Assembly (NCBI GenBank): GCA_033549065.1
Contig: JAWSUE010000006.1
Location: 1-64,000 of the forward strand
Length of the DNA: 64,000 bases
DNA from: Bacillota bacterium
GTDB taxonomy: Bacteria > Bacillota > Dethiobacteria > DTU022
Reading direction: 5' to 3'
How positions within the stretch are numbered: the stretch's first letter is position 1; each line of letters opens with the position of its first letter. Shown one piece after another: positions 26,197 to 35,507 of the stretch. The position numbers and the translations under genes were made by a program. The notes below the pieces were generated by a model. The model saw nothing but the letters and a program-made list of their open reading frames with translations. It did not search any database and had not been told where the DNA came from.

Positions 26197-29100
26197 ATGA
26201 AGAAAAAAATCATTATTAACATTGACGGAAGGACGGTTGAAACAGAAAGCGGCAAAATGCTGCTTGATGTTATAAGAGATCTCGGTATCTACATACCAAC
26301 TTTATGTTACCATCCATCACTGCCGAGAAGCGGTGCCTGTCGACTCTGCCTGGTTGAAGTAAACAAAAAAGAGTGGGCTGGCTCTTCCCGAATTGTTACC
26401 TCTTGCCTTTATCCGGTAGAAGAAGGCCTAATCATTAATACCCGAACTTCAGAGGTTATGAAAACCCGAAGAAGCCTGCTTGAGCTATACATGTCCGAAT
26501 GTCCGGGATCCGAAGAAATTAAAGCGCTGGCTCGGCTGGAAGGAATTGATGATACTTCTTTTGCATTGAGTTCTGACGATAATAAATGCGTTCTTTGCGG
26601 TTTATGTGTTCGAGTATGTCAGGATTGTGGACCCGGGGCAATTTCGACCCAGGGCAGAGGAATCGATAAAATAATTGCACCCAATCCGGAAGGAGTCGCA
26701 GATCATTGTGTCGGCTGCAGGGCATGTGCATATATCTGTCCGACCGGGACAATTCCCTTTGAACAGCAAAACTGTCAGTTAAAAATCTGGAACAAAACAT
26801 TTGAAATACCGATCTGTACGGTTGATGAGAAATTGTGCAGGGGCTGTGGTATTTGCGAAGAAGTCTGCCCTTTTTCTATACCGAGGGTTGATCTGAAAAG
26901 CGACGGTCTTCCCAGGGCAGTTATCTCTTCAAACGCCTGTGTTGGTTGTGGAATATGTGAAGGTTCTTGCCCGACCGGAGCGATCAGTCAAATTTCAACT
27001 GCACAGGTTAACTGCTACAGAAGTACAATTGCAGATGACGATTTAAATAATCAGGATATCCTTTTTGCATGCCCCCGGTCTCCTCTTCCGGATAGTATGC
27101 CCGGTTTATACCGGGTCAGTTGCATCGGAAACATTGATCTCTCTACTATCTTATTTACCATGGCATCAGGCGCCCGAAGTATTTCTCTCATGTGCCGTGA
27201 TAAATTAAGCTGCCCTTATGAGGAGGGTGGCGTTATCGGTGAGAGCCTGGTAGCTAATGTGAGGAATATTTTAAAACTATTAGATTGCAATCTTGATTAT
27301 ATAACTATCCTGAACCCGGAACCTGAACAGGCAGGGCCATTAAAAACATGGATAAAAAGAAAAGAAACAGTAAACTCAATCGATCCGATTGTCGCTAAAA
27401 ACAATATTGGACAGGAATTAACACCACGGGGAATGGATTTAGCTCTCAAACTGCTTCCATCGTTAAAATCAGGGAAACAGGCGGGCTCGCTCCTGGATGA
27501 AAACCTGAGAAGTTTGTTCGATGAGCATTTATCTGAAGATCATGCTCTTCTTTTCCTGGACAACCTGCCGGAGCTGCATATAATATTTACCCTGATTGGT
27601 GATCCTGCATTAATCCCCGGTATTATTGCTCATGCCGTTACATTTTTAAAAGAAAAGGGAATCCAGGTCCGACCTGTTGATACTCCTGAGGATATTCTTA
27701 ATAATCCCGGGAGAATGGTCTATACTATCTTCGAACCTTCTGAAGAGATAAGAGTGCTAAAAGACGATGCAACCTCTCTGAATACACTTGCCGGCGCTTC
27801 CGGCGCAGGCTACAGTTCAGATTTTAATTTTTTAATTGATGATCTGGAGCGAAATAGACTACTTGAGAAATTACCACAGGACAGCTGCACCTGGTACTCA
27901 ATAAATATCCCCGAACTGTTGCAGTACAACCTGCTGCTGCGTACGGGCGCCTGGTTAAAAAGCCTATCTCCCAAACCACTTCCCATATTTTCTAAACTAG
28001 AGGAAAATCCGCTCGATCAGTTAATACTCAGTGACAGTTACCGGATCAAAAATCATCCGATTATTCCTTCTACAGAAACGTCAAAGATATCTTTTACCTT
28101 TAACGGAACAGGGTTAAAAGCCCGTAATAATGAGGTGATCACTTCCGCCCTTTATGCGTCCGGGATACATATATTCGGGCATCATGAAAGAGATGGCGGA
28201 GCCCAGGGTATTTTTTGCGTGAATGGTCAGTGCTCACAGTGCATGGTTATTGCAAATGGAAAGCCGGTGAAAGGCTGCATGACTCCGGTCAAGGAAGGGA
28301 TGGTTGTTACAAGTGTAGAGGGGACTCCTGCTCTATCTGATATTCCTCCACTGGATTTTGACATCCCTGAACCTCCAGAATTTGATACAGAGGTTCTGAT
28401 TATCGGCGGCGGTCCGGCCGGAATAAGCGCAGCCATTGAACTTGGCAATGTGGGCGTCAAAGTTTTACTGATCGACGATAAACAGGAATTGGGTGGAAAG
28501 TTAAGTCTCCAGACTCATAACTTTTTTGGTTCAGTCGCTGATTGTTACGCCGGTGAAAGAGGAATTTATATCGGTGATACTCTTGCCGAGAACTTAAAAA
28601 GGCTGCCCACCGTTGATATATGGCTTGATTCTACCGTTGTTGGAGTTTTCAGCGATCGAAAATTCGGTGTTTCCGGCGGGGGAACATATCGACTGGTCAA
28701 AGCCGGAAGGGTTCTATTTACAACCGGCGCCAGAGAAAAAAGCCTGGCTTTTCCCGGAGCTGACCTTCCGGGAGTCTACGGAGCAGGTGCTTTTCAGACA
28801 CTGGTCAATCGCGATCTTATCCGCTGTGCTGAAAGATTGTTTATTGTTGGTGGCGGTAACGTGGGTTTGATTGGCGCTTACCATGCCCTGCAGGCCGGCA
28901 TTGATGTTGTCGGTCTGGTCGAAGCTTTGCAGAAATGTGGAGGTTACAAAGTTCATGAAGATAAAATTAAACGTTTCGGTGTTCCGGTCTGGACATCACA
29001 TACTGTTTTAAAAATTGAAGGTTCCGAAAAGGTTGAGCGGGTTATTACTGCTGCTGTAGATGAGTCGTTTAAACCCATTCCCGGAACTGAAAAAATATTC

Positions 29101-30120
29101 GAAGTAGATACAGTTCTAATTGCAGTTGGCTTAAGTCCTGTAAATGAACTCCTTGAAAAGGCGAAGGAATATGGTATGGATGCTTATGCCGCCGGAGATG
29201 CAAATGAGATTGCTGAAGCATCGGCAGCGATATTTTCCGGAAAAATTATCGGACGCCGCATAGCCCAATCTATGGGTATTGACCTGCCCGTTCCGAGTGA
29301 CTGGGAAGAATTCGGAGAAACCTTGAAGCATCATGCCGGTGATAGCGATCCTTTTATTCCCGGGGAAGGTGGTGACAAGGTATTTCCGATCATTAGATGC
29401 ATGCAGGAAATACCTTGTAATCCCTGCACGGAAGCCTGTCCGAAAAATTGCATCACCATGCAGGATTCTATTCTTTCGCTCCCCGAATTTGATGGTGAAT
29501 GCATCGGTTGTGGCCGTTGCGTCCTTGCCTGTCCCGGCCTGGCCATCAATCTTGTTCTCGATGATTATGACCCGAAAAAAGAAAAAGCTCTGTTAATGAT
29601 GCCTTTTGAATTTGTTAACGATCTTATCCCAATTGGTGAAGAAGTAACTACAACCGACATGGAAGGTCATGTTGTAGGTAAAGGAAAAGTCATCGCCTAC
29701 AAAGACCGGAAAAGCCAAAACAGCAGGCGTTTACTCCTGCTGGAAGTTCCATATAAGGAGCGCCTTGTTGTTGCGGGGTTCAGGATAAGAGAGATAGACA
29801 AAGGATCACCTCTGGAATATCTACCTGCTGATGATCTCGACCCGATAGTATGCCGCTGTGAAAGAGTCAGAAAAAGTGAGATTGTCCAGGCCATCAGGGA
29901 TGGAGTACGAGATATGAACCAGTTAAAAGCACTGCTTCGCACAGGACTGGGCGGATGCAACGGAAAAACTTGTACTGATTTAATTCTGCGCATTTACCGT
30001 GAAGAGGGTATACCGATCTCCGAGATAACCCTGCCGACACACCGGCCTCTGGTTGCCGAAGTTCATTTGGGAGACTTTCTTGCCCGAAATACCGGAGGTG
30101 ACAGCAATGGCAAAAAATAA
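26197..30120 (+). CDS. Giant fusion: NuoG-N/polyferredoxin/MvhD-like/HcnA/HcnB-type flavoprotein
   Basis: 1307 aa. In order: NuoG-type [2Fe-2S] domain (1-95, SGACRLCLVEV); four [4Fe-4S] motifs at about 129, 168, 212 and 246; an MvhD-like domain from about 285 (ACPRS, SCIGNID, MCRDKLSC giving four cysteines); a linker of about 250 aa; an HcnA-type [2Fe-2S] domain around 630-710 (CVNGQCSQC, KGC); an HcnB-type pyridine-nucleotide-disulfide domain with IIGGGPAGISAA near 732 and FIVGGGNVGLIGAY near 879; two more [4Fe-4S] motifs near 1067-1110; and a BFD-like end with CRC near 1217 and GGCNGKTC near 1250. It appears to join an amine dehydrogenase alpha/gamma pair to a NADH/ferredoxin relay. The start is ATG 26197 after AAAGAAAGG. 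It overlaps the next gene by 14 nt. Confidence 0.85.
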   Translation: MKKKIIINIDGRTVETESGKMLLDVIRDLGIYIPTLCYHPSLPRSGACRLCLVEVNKKEWAGSSRIVTSCLYPVEEGLIINTRTSEVMKTRRSLLELYMSECPGSEEIKALARLEGIDDTSFALSSDDNKCVLCGLCVRVCQDCGPGAISTQGRGIDKIIAPNPEGVADHCVGCRACAYICPTGTIPFEQQNCQLKIWNKTFEIPICTVDEKLCRGCGICEEVCPFSIPRVDLKSDGLPRAVISSNACVGCGICEGSCPTGAISQISTAQVNCYRSTIADDDLNNQDILFACPRSPLPDSMPGLYRVSCIGNIDLSTILFTMASGARSISLMCRDKLSCPYEEGGVIGESLVANVRNILKLLDCNLDYITILNPEPEQAGPLKTWIKRKETVNSIDPIVAKNNIGQELTPRGMDLALKLLPSLKSGKQAGSLLDENLRSLFDEHLSEDHALLFLDNLPELHIIFTLIGDPALIPGIIAHAVTFLKEKGIQVRPVDTPEDILNNPGRMVYTIFEPSEEIRVLKDDATSLNTLAGASGAGYSSDFNFLIDDLERNRLLEKLPQDSCTWYSINIPELLQYNLLLRTGAWLKSLSPKPLPIFSKLEENPLDQLILSDSYRIKNHPIIPSTETSKISFTFNGTGLKARNNEVITSALYASGIHIFGHHERDGGAQGIFCVNGQCSQCMVIANGKPVKGCMTPVKEGMVVTSVEGTPALSDIPPLDFDIPEPPEFDTEVLIIGGGPAGISAAIELGNVGVKVLLIDDKQELGGKLSLQTHNFFGSVADCYAGERGIYIGDTLAENLKRLPTVDIWLDSTVVGVFSDRKFGVSGGGTYRLVKAGRVLFTTGAREKSLAFPGADLPGVYGAGAFQTLVNRDLIRCAERLFIVGGGNVGLIGAYHALQAGIDVVGLVEALQKCGGYKVHEDKIKRFGVPVWTSHTVLKIEGSEKVERVITAAVDESFKPIPGTEKIFEVDTVLIAVGLSPVNELLEKAKEYGMDAYAAGDANEIAEASAAIFSGKIIGRRIAQSMGIDLPVPSDWEEFGETLKHHAGDSDPFIPGEGGDKVFPIIRCMQEIPCNPCTEACPKNCITMQDSILSLPEFDGECIGCGRCVLACPGLAINLVLDDYDPKKEKALLMMPFEFVNDLIPIGEEVTTTDMEGHVVGKGKVIAYKDRKSQNSRRLLLLEVPYKERLVVAGFRIREIDKGSPLEYLPADDLDPIVCRCERVRKSEIVQAIRDGVRDMNQLKALLRTGLGGCNGKTCTDLILRIYREEGIPISEITLPTHRPLVAEVHLGDFLARNTGGDSNGKK

Positions 30121-31279
30121 AATATATGATGTAATAGTTGTCGGCTGTGGAAGTGTGGGAAACCCTACTGCATACCATCTCTCGAAACAAGGATTGAAAG
30201 TGCTTGTAATTGACAAACGCTCTTCTGCCGGTCAGGGCGAAAATAAAACTGCTATCGGCGGAGTAAGGGCCACTCATTCCGATCCGGGCAAGATCAGTTT
30301 AGGACTTGAAAGTATACGAATCTTCTCAACCTGGAAGGATCGATATGGATTTGATATCGAGTGGAAACCTGGAGGATACTGCTTTCCCGTCTATGATGAA
30401 AATATTGAAAATACTCTCAAGGGATTGCTGCCCTACCAAAAGAGCTACGGTTTGAACATTAACTGGGTCAGTGTTGATGAAATTAAAGAAATTATACCTG
30501 GCATTAATCCTGACGGCCTCCGGGGAGGAACCTATTCTCCTGAAGACGGGCAGGTTTCATCTATCCTTGTCCCCATTGCTTTTCAACGGGAAGGGGAACG
30601 ATGCGGGGCCGAATATCACTTTAACGAAAGAGTTATAGGATATCTGCGTGATGGTGACAGAATTACCGGGGTGAAAACAGATAAGGGAATTTATTCATCC
30701 TCATGGGTGGTTCTTGCTGCCGGGTCTGATGCTGCAGAACACGGACCAATGCTTGGTTTTGATATCCCGGTTACCCCGGATTCTCATGAAGCTGGTATCT
30801 CAGCTCCGATTGAACCGTTTCTGGCACCTTTAATCGTTGATCTAAGGCCGGGCCCTGAAGGGAAAACAACTAATTTTTATTTCGGACAAAATAAAGAAGG
30901 TCAGATTATCTTCTGCTACACACCGAAGGATCTATTTGTCGGCACCAACAGGGAATCACTGTCGGAATTTCTGCCTGTCCTTGCCGGAAGAATGATCGCC
31001 TTGATCCCAAAATTTAAGAATCTTTTAATCCGCAGAATATGGAGGGGTTGTTATCCCATGACCCCGGATGGTGTGCCTATCATCGATTATGCACCCGGTC
31101 TGAAAGGGATTATTCTTGCGGTTGGAATGTGCGGTCAGGGACTTATGCTTGGGCCGGGAGTGGGGCTTAATGTTACCTCAATGATTACCAGCAATCAGCC
31201 GTGCATCTCTGAGGAAGCTCATGATTGCTTCTGCTGTGATAGGGATTTTTACAAGGCTGAGAAAGAAACCCTCAAGTAA
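30107..31279 (+). CDS. HcnC/DadA-type FAD-dependent amine (proline/sarcosine-like) dehydrogenase subunit
   Basis: 390 aa DAO-superfamily flavoprotein. The FAD Rossmann motif VVGCGSVGNPTAYHLSKQG is at the N-terminus, TAIGGVRATHSD follows, and GCYPMTPDGVPIIDYAPG with VGMCGQGLMLGPGVG close the FAD site. Relatives are the catalytic beta subunits of dye-linked L-proline dehydrogenase, D-hydroxyproline dehydrogenase, sarcosine oxidase and HcnC. The C-terminus is Cys-rich (HDCFCCDRDF), which I do not recall from these families and could bind a cluster. The start is ATG 30107, six nt after GGAGGTG. It is coupled to the giant fusion upstream, the HcnA/HcnB partner. The substrate is inferred from neighbours: an imino acid such as proline. 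Confidence 0.85.
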   Translation: MAKNKIYDVIVVGCGSVGNPTAYHLSKQGLKVLVIDKRSSAGQGENKTAIGGVRATHSDPGKISLGLESIRIFSTWKDRYGFDIEWKPGGYCFPVYDENIENTLKGLLPYQKSYGLNINWVSVDEIKEIIPGINPDGLRGGTYSPEDGQVSSILVPIAFQREGERCGAEYHFNERVIGYLRDGDRITGVKTDKGIYSSSWVVLAAGSDAAEHGPMLGFDIPVTPDSHEAGISAPIEPFLAPLIVDLRPGPEGKTTNFYFGQNKEGQIIFCYTPKDLFVGTNRESLSEFLPVLAGRMIALIPKFKNLLIRRIWRGCYPMTPDGVPIIDYAPGLKGIILAVGMCGQGLMLGPGVGLNVTSMITSNQPCISEEAHDCFCCDRDFYKAEKETLK

Positions 31280-31298
31280 CTTCATTTAAACCTTTTTC

Positions 31299-31327
31299 TT
31301 GCATTAAGAACATGCATTAGATAGAAT
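31299..31327 (+). promoter_or_regulatory. Possible promoter of proC
   Basis: TTGCAT (31299-31304), 17-nt spacer, TAGAAT (31322-31327), 33 nt before the proC start. proC may therefore be expressed independently of the dehydrogenase operon. Confidence 0.5.
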
Positions 31328-31360
31328 ACTCCTTAAGATCCTCTGGGGGGCGAATTATCG

Positions 31361-32173
31361 ATGAATAATTTTTTAATCGGTTTGATCGGTTGTGGAGCCA
31401 TGGGTTCTGCACTGGTAAAGGGTATGGTTGAAAAGGGCGGTATGAACCCAAATTCTATTTATCTTTTTGATCTTAACAAAGATCGCCAGCAGCAGCTGGT
31501 TGATATGATTAAAGCCAAACCGGCAGAGACATATGCGCAGATGACCGAAAAATGTACGCATATCTTCATTGCAGTTAAACCACAGGATACGGAAGGTTTG
31601 CTCTATTCCTTAAAGACATTGGTTCGTCCTGAGCAGATTATAGTTTCCATAGCAGCAGGGACGACCATCAGCTACATAGAGAGCTGCCTGATAAGTGGAA
31701 GTAAAATCATCAGATTAATGCCGAATACTCCTTGTCTGATCGGTGAAGGTGCGGTTGCAATGAGTACTGGCGATGCAGTTACAGAACAGGAGATCAAAGA
31801 TTTGGAGCAAATACTAAAACCTCTTGGGCTGATTATCCGTTTACCTGAAAAGCTGATGGATGCGGCAACTGGTTTAAGCGGTACAGGTCCGGCATATGTT
31901 TATCTATTTATTGAGACTATGATCGATGCCGGAGTGTCGGTAGGTATCCGTAGAGATGTTGCTTCAAAATTAGTGATTCAAAATGTAATCGGCGCCGCCA
32001 AAATGCTTGAGATCAATACACAACACCCTGCTGAACTGCGAAATATTGTTACTTCTCCTGCCGGAACAACCAGTTCTGCCCTACTTGTTTTGGAGGAGTC
32101 GGGTTTCAGAAGTTGCCTGATTAAAGCTGTCAGAGAAGCCACCAGGCGGTCTGAAGAATTGAGAAGGGGTTAA
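31361..32173 (+). CDS. proC: Pyrroline-5-carboxylate reductase
   Basis: 270 aa, normal length. N-terminal NAD(P) fold LIGLIGCGAMGSALVKGM, central KPQDTEGLL and IRLMPNTPCLIGEGA, and the C-terminal signature region TGPAYVYLFIETMIDAGVS to TSPAGTTSSALLVLEE. It reduces P5C to L-proline. With ornithine aminotransferase and the imino-acid enzymes upstream it sits at the P5C hub. GGGGGG precedes the ATG. Confidence 0.95.
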   Translation: MNNFLIGLIGCGAMGSALVKGMVEKGGMNPNSIYLFDLNKDRQQQLVDMIKAKPAETYAQMTEKCTHIFIAVKPQDTEGLLYSLKTLVRPEQIIVSIAAGTTISYIESCLISGSKIIRLMPNTPCLIGEGAVAMSTGDAVTEQEIKDLEQILKPLGLIIRLPEKLMDAATGLSGTGPAYVYLFIETMIDAGVSVGIRRDVASKLVIQNVIGAAKMLEINTQHPAELRNIVTSPAGTTSSALLVLEESGFRSCLIKAVREATRRSEELRRG

Positions 32174-32225
32174 ATAACGTTTATAATAAAGATAAAACAC
32201 TTAATAATATAACAGGAGGTATCAG

Positions 32226-33410
32226 ATGAAACGATTTTTGGAAGCTCTAAAAGAAAATCTGCCTATGCTGGTTGATACTACCCTGCGTGACGGTGAACAA
32301 ACTGCCGGAGTAGTATTTTCAAACAGGGAAAAACTGCGTATTGCTAAAATGCTTGATAATTTAGGAGTACACCAGATTGAGGCTGGCATACCGGTTATGG
32401 GCGGCGATGAAAAAGAAGTTATCAGGGAAATTGTATCATATAACCTGAATGCAAGCATCATGGCCTGGAACCGGGCAAACATTGAGGATCTGAAGCATTC
32501 TATAGATTGCGGAGTAGACGCTGTGGCTATATCGATTTCAACGTCCGATATCCATATACAACATAAATTGAAAACTTCAAGAGAATGGGTGCTCGAAAAC
32601 ATGGTCAAGGCTGTTAAGTTTGCCCGTGAGCATGATTTATACATATCAGTTAATGCTGAAGATGCATCCAGAAGCGATATGGACTTTTTGGTTGAATTTG
32701 CCGGTAAAGCTAAAGAGGCCGGAGCCGATAGGTTTCGATTTTGTGATACCATCGGTGTTCTTGAACCCTTCAAAACTTTTGATATTATTGAAGAACTGAT
32801 CAGTAAAACAGAAATGGATATTGAAATGCATACCCATAATGATTTCGGTATGGCAACAGCAAATGCACTGGCCGGCTTAAAAGCCGGAGCCAAGTTTATC
32901 GGAGTAACTGTTAACGGTCTCGGAGAAAGAGCAGGTAATGCAGCACTTGAAGAAGTGGCAATGGCTCTCAAACATCTTTTTGGCGTTAATCTTGGAGTAA
33001 ACACCAGGGATTTCAGAAACCTTTGTGAATATGTTGCGCGCGCTTCCGGACGCCAGCTTTATCCGGGAAAACCGATTGTGGGAGCAAATACTTTTGCCCA
33101 TGAATCAGGTATTCATGCCGATGGAGTTCTCAAACATCCTTCAACTTATGAAGTATTCAGCCCGGAAGATGTAGGACTGGAGAGGCAGATTGTTATCGGT
33201 AAACACTCCGGTTCAAAATCAATTAAGATGAAATTTGTGGAATATGGAATTGATCTCTCTGATGAAGAGGCTTCAGAACTGCTCGAAGCTGTGAGATCCG
33301 TGACGGTTGATCTAAAAAGAACCCTTTTTGATAAAGAATTGATGTATATCTATGAAGATTACCTTTATGAAAGACATAAGCCGACATCAGAGGAATTGAA
33401 GAACAGGTAA
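32226..33410 (+). CDS. Homocitrate synthase-like (NifV-type) enzyme
   Basis: 394-aa DRE-TIM metallolyase: DTTLRDGEQTAGVVFSN, a MAWNRA segment, metal His pair in EMHTHNDFGMATANA, GLGERAGNAALEEVAM, and HESGIHADGVLKHP. The phrase EQTAGVVF and the IEAGIPVMG segment resemble NifV homocitrate synthases more than LeuA. No nif genes are in the window, and a separate leuA is present, so its role could be homocitrate for a nitrogenase or lysine route, or another Claisen condensation. AACAGGAGG positions the ATG. It lacks the LeuA regulatory domain (length under 400). Confidence 0.8.
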   Translation: MKRFLEALKENLPMLVDTTLRDGEQTAGVVFSNREKLRIAKMLDNLGVHQIEAGIPVMGGDEKEVIREIVSYNLNASIMAWNRANIEDLKHSIDCGVDAVAISISTSDIHIQHKLKTSREWVLENMVKAVKFAREHDLYISVNAEDASRSDMDFLVEFAGKAKEAGADRFRFCDTIGVLEPFKTFDIIEELISKTEMDIEMHTHNDFGMATANALAGLKAGAKFIGVTVNGLGERAGNAALEEVAMALKHLFGVNLGVNTRDFRNLCEYVARASGRQLYPGKPIVGANTFAHESGIHADGVLKHPSTYEVFSPEDVGLERQIVIGKHSGSKSIKMKFVEYGIDLSDEEASELLEAVRSVTVDLKRTLFDKELMYIYEDYLYERHKPTSEELKNR

Positions 33411-33464
33411 GCATATTAGCGGTTGCCAGGATTTGACATTTTATTTATCTGAAAGGCCTGCATT

Positions 33465-34412
33465 ATGAACAATGAAATTTACGGAGTTTTTGACATAGGC
33501 GGAACGAAAATCCTTTTTCATCTGATAGATGAAGAGGGAAATAGTATTTACAGTGAAAAAATAGCAACCCCTAAACCGGTCGAGCCTTCGGGAATCATTG
33601 AAATAATAGAGGAAACTATATCTAAAACAGTTGCCAGGTTAGCGCTTTCGGTAAAATCAGTGAAGAGTGTCGGGATCTGTATTGCCGGATTTGTTGACAG
33701 TGCACAAGGAATTATTTACCAGGCACCGAATCTGGAGTGGAACGAAAAAATAAATCTCGCTACAATGGTCGAAAACAGACTAAATTGTTCTGTTTTAATA
33801 GAAAACGATGCAAGCGCAGCGGTTGTCGGCGAAGTTATTTTTGGAGCAGCCCGTGGGCATGAGAATGCCGTTTATATTACCGTAAGCACCGGGATAGGCG
33901 GGGGATTATTTTTAAATGGTCGGCTTTACAGGGGAACTAACGGGTTCGCCGGAGAAATCGGCCATATCAAGCCATTTGGCAAGAACAGACCATGTAAATG
34001 CGGTGGTATGGATTGTCTCGAAACATGGGCATCGGGAAGCGCTATAGCTGCTCATGCAGCAGACCTCTTGTTAAATACGGCACTGGAACAGGACGATATC
34101 ACTACCGGCGAAGTATTTGAATTGGCTGGTAATGGAGATCCTCTGGCCCAGAATATTATAAACTTTGCCGCTGGAAGTATAGGCCAGGGATTGTCGAACC
34201 TGGTTAACATTTTAAACCCTTCCTGCCTGGTGATCGGTGGAGGAGTCGGAGCCAACCGAGAAGACTTTCTCTACAAAATCATTAATAAGATCAAGATTGA
34301 ATCGATAAGGCCGTCTGTTAATATTACGCCGTTGAAAATTACCACTGCTGAACTGGAACCGGAATCTGGTATATGGGGTATGTATTCATTATTAACGGGA
34401 AAATCGGTATAA
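33465..34412 (+). CDS. ROK-family sugar kinase
   Basis: 315 aa. ATP motif DIGGTKILFHLIDEEG at the N-terminus, ENDASAAVVGE, TVSTGIGGGLFLNGRLYRG, ROK zinc motif GHIKPFGKNRPCKCGGMDCLE written as CKCGGMDCLE, and GGGVG near the C-terminus. It has no helix-turn-helix, so it is a kinase (glucokinase-like) rather than a repressor. Its 3' end lies 5 nt before the DedA start. Confidence 0.9.
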   Translation: MNNEIYGVFDIGGTKILFHLIDEEGNSIYSEKIATPKPVEPSGIIEIIEETISKTVARLALSVKSVKSVGICIAGFVDSAQGIIYQAPNLEWNEKINLATMVENRLNCSVLIENDASAAVVGEVIFGAARGHENAVYITVSTGIGGGLFLNGRLYRGTNGFAGEIGHIKPFGKNRPCKCGGMDCLETWASGSAIAAHAADLLLNTALEQDDITTGEVFELAGNGDPLAQNIINFAAGSIGQGLSNLVNILNPSCLVIGGGVGANREDFLYKIINKIKIESIRPSVNITPLKITTAELEPESGIWGMYSLLTGKSV

Positions 34413-34417
34413 ATAAT

Positions 34418-35131
34418 ATGATGGAAACAGTTGAACCTGTTGAACAATTCTATGATATGCTCGAAATGATCGTTACCCGCTATGGCCCATATGGAATAGC
34501 GTTGGTGATGGCTGCAGAAAGCGCCGGTCTGCCCTTTGCATCGATAATTATAATTTTAACGGCCGGAACATTAATTCTTCGGGGTAGCATATCTTTCTTT
34601 ACGGTATTTCTTGCTTCAACGATCGGGATCACTATCGGCAGTATAATCAGCTACTTGCTCGGATTGCTCGGTAATATGGCCGGAACCGCGCTCAGGAATT
34701 TCTATCGTTTCAGGCATAACGGTAACAAACCATTACTTGAGAAAAAAAGGAAGAGCTCCAGAGCGCTGCAGTTCTGGGAAAGATACGGTAATTTTTCAAT
34801 ATTCATGGCTCAACTATGGGGAGTAACCAGGACATTTATATCCTTTCCGGCCGGTGTCATGCATATGAACTTTTTATTTTTTGTCGTTTATACATTTCTT
34901 GGAGGGGCAATTTACAGTCTTTCTGCGATAGCGATCAGTATTGCCCTGGCCGGAACTATGGGGTATACGATTAAGATATTACGAGTGTTAGCCGGTTTAT
35001 CTCCCTGGCTGCTTTTGATTCCGGTTTTACTGGTTGCAGCCCTTATTTATTTATACCGTAGAAATATTATTAATCCGGAATTTTTTATAAAGCAATGGTC
35101 GAAAATTAAAAAAGGATTTAAAGGTTACTAA
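34418..35131 (+). CDS. DedA-family membrane protein
   Basis: 237 aa with four to six hydrophobic segments. The DedA pattern is seen as ESAGLPFASIIIILTAG (E-x3-P/LP), GSIISYLLGLLG, and FWERYGNFSIF followed by the Arg-containing TRTFISFPAG. The family is linked to undecaprenyl-phosphate/phospholipid flipping. I start at ATG 34418 (MMETVEP); the upstream in-frame ATG 34373 lies inside the ROK gene. No strong ribosome site is visible. Confidence 0.85.
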   Translation: MMETVEPVEQFYDMLEMIVTRYGPYGIALVMAAESAGLPFASIIIILTAGTLILRGSISFFTVFLASTIGITIGSIISYLLGLLGNMAGTALRNFYRFRHNGNKPLLEKKRKSSRALQFWERYGNFSIFMAQLWGVTRTFISFPAGVMHMNFLFFVVYTFLGGAIYSLSAIAISIALAGTMGYTIKILRVLAGLSPWLLLIPVLLVAALIYLYRRNIINPEFFIKQWSKIKKGFKGY

Positions 35132-35181
35132 AAAGAAAAATACATTACCGGTTTGCAAGTAATTTTTGAAGGGAAATGTTA

Positions 35182-35424
35182 ATGGGTAAAACAAAATTCA
35201 ACCTGAAAGTATACAGTGATCGATGCAAGGATTGTGGAATCTGTTTCGCTTTCTGCCCAAAAGATAATTTAAAACCTAGCGAAGATGGTTCACCGGTAAT
35301 GATAGATCCCGAAGCATGTACCGGCTGTAAATTGTGTGAGTATATGTGTCCGGACTTTGCTATTCAGGTGCTCAAAGAAAAAAGGGACGAAGCGGAAGAT
35401 GAAGGACCTGAAATAGCTGAATAA
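35182..35424 (+). CDS. 2x[4Fe-4S] ferredoxin, KorD-like
   Basis: 80 aa with two ferredoxin motifs, CKDCGICFAFCP and CTGCKLCEYMCP, and the spacing typical of 2-oxoacid:ferredoxin oxidoreductase delta subunits. No alpha/beta/gamma subunits follow: a terminator comes next. It is either a stand-alone ferredoxin or a detached KorD. ATG 35182 fits GAAGGGAA better than ATG 35176, which touches it. The C-terminus is strongly acidic. Confidence 0.85.
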   Translation: MGKTKFNLKVYSDRCKDCGICFAFCPKDNLKPSEDGSPVMIDPEACTGCKLCEYMCPDFAIQVLKEKRDEAEDEGPEIAE

Positions 35425-35484
35425 ACGGGAGATCAGGAGATGCTTAATATAGAATGGCAGAACAAATCAATCCTCAACAAGCAG

Positions 35485-35507
35485 GGGCTGCGATTAGCAG
35501 CCCTTTT
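35485..35507 (+). terminator. Rho-independent terminator after the ferredoxin gene
   Basis: Stem GGGCTGC/GCAGCCC (35485-35491, 35497-35503) with a 5-nt loop, then TTTT. Confidence 0.85.

Noticed and set aside
32222-33004. 260-codon open frame antisense to the homocitrate synthase-like gene
   Set aside because: Composition and lack of motifs mark it as a codon-usage shadow.
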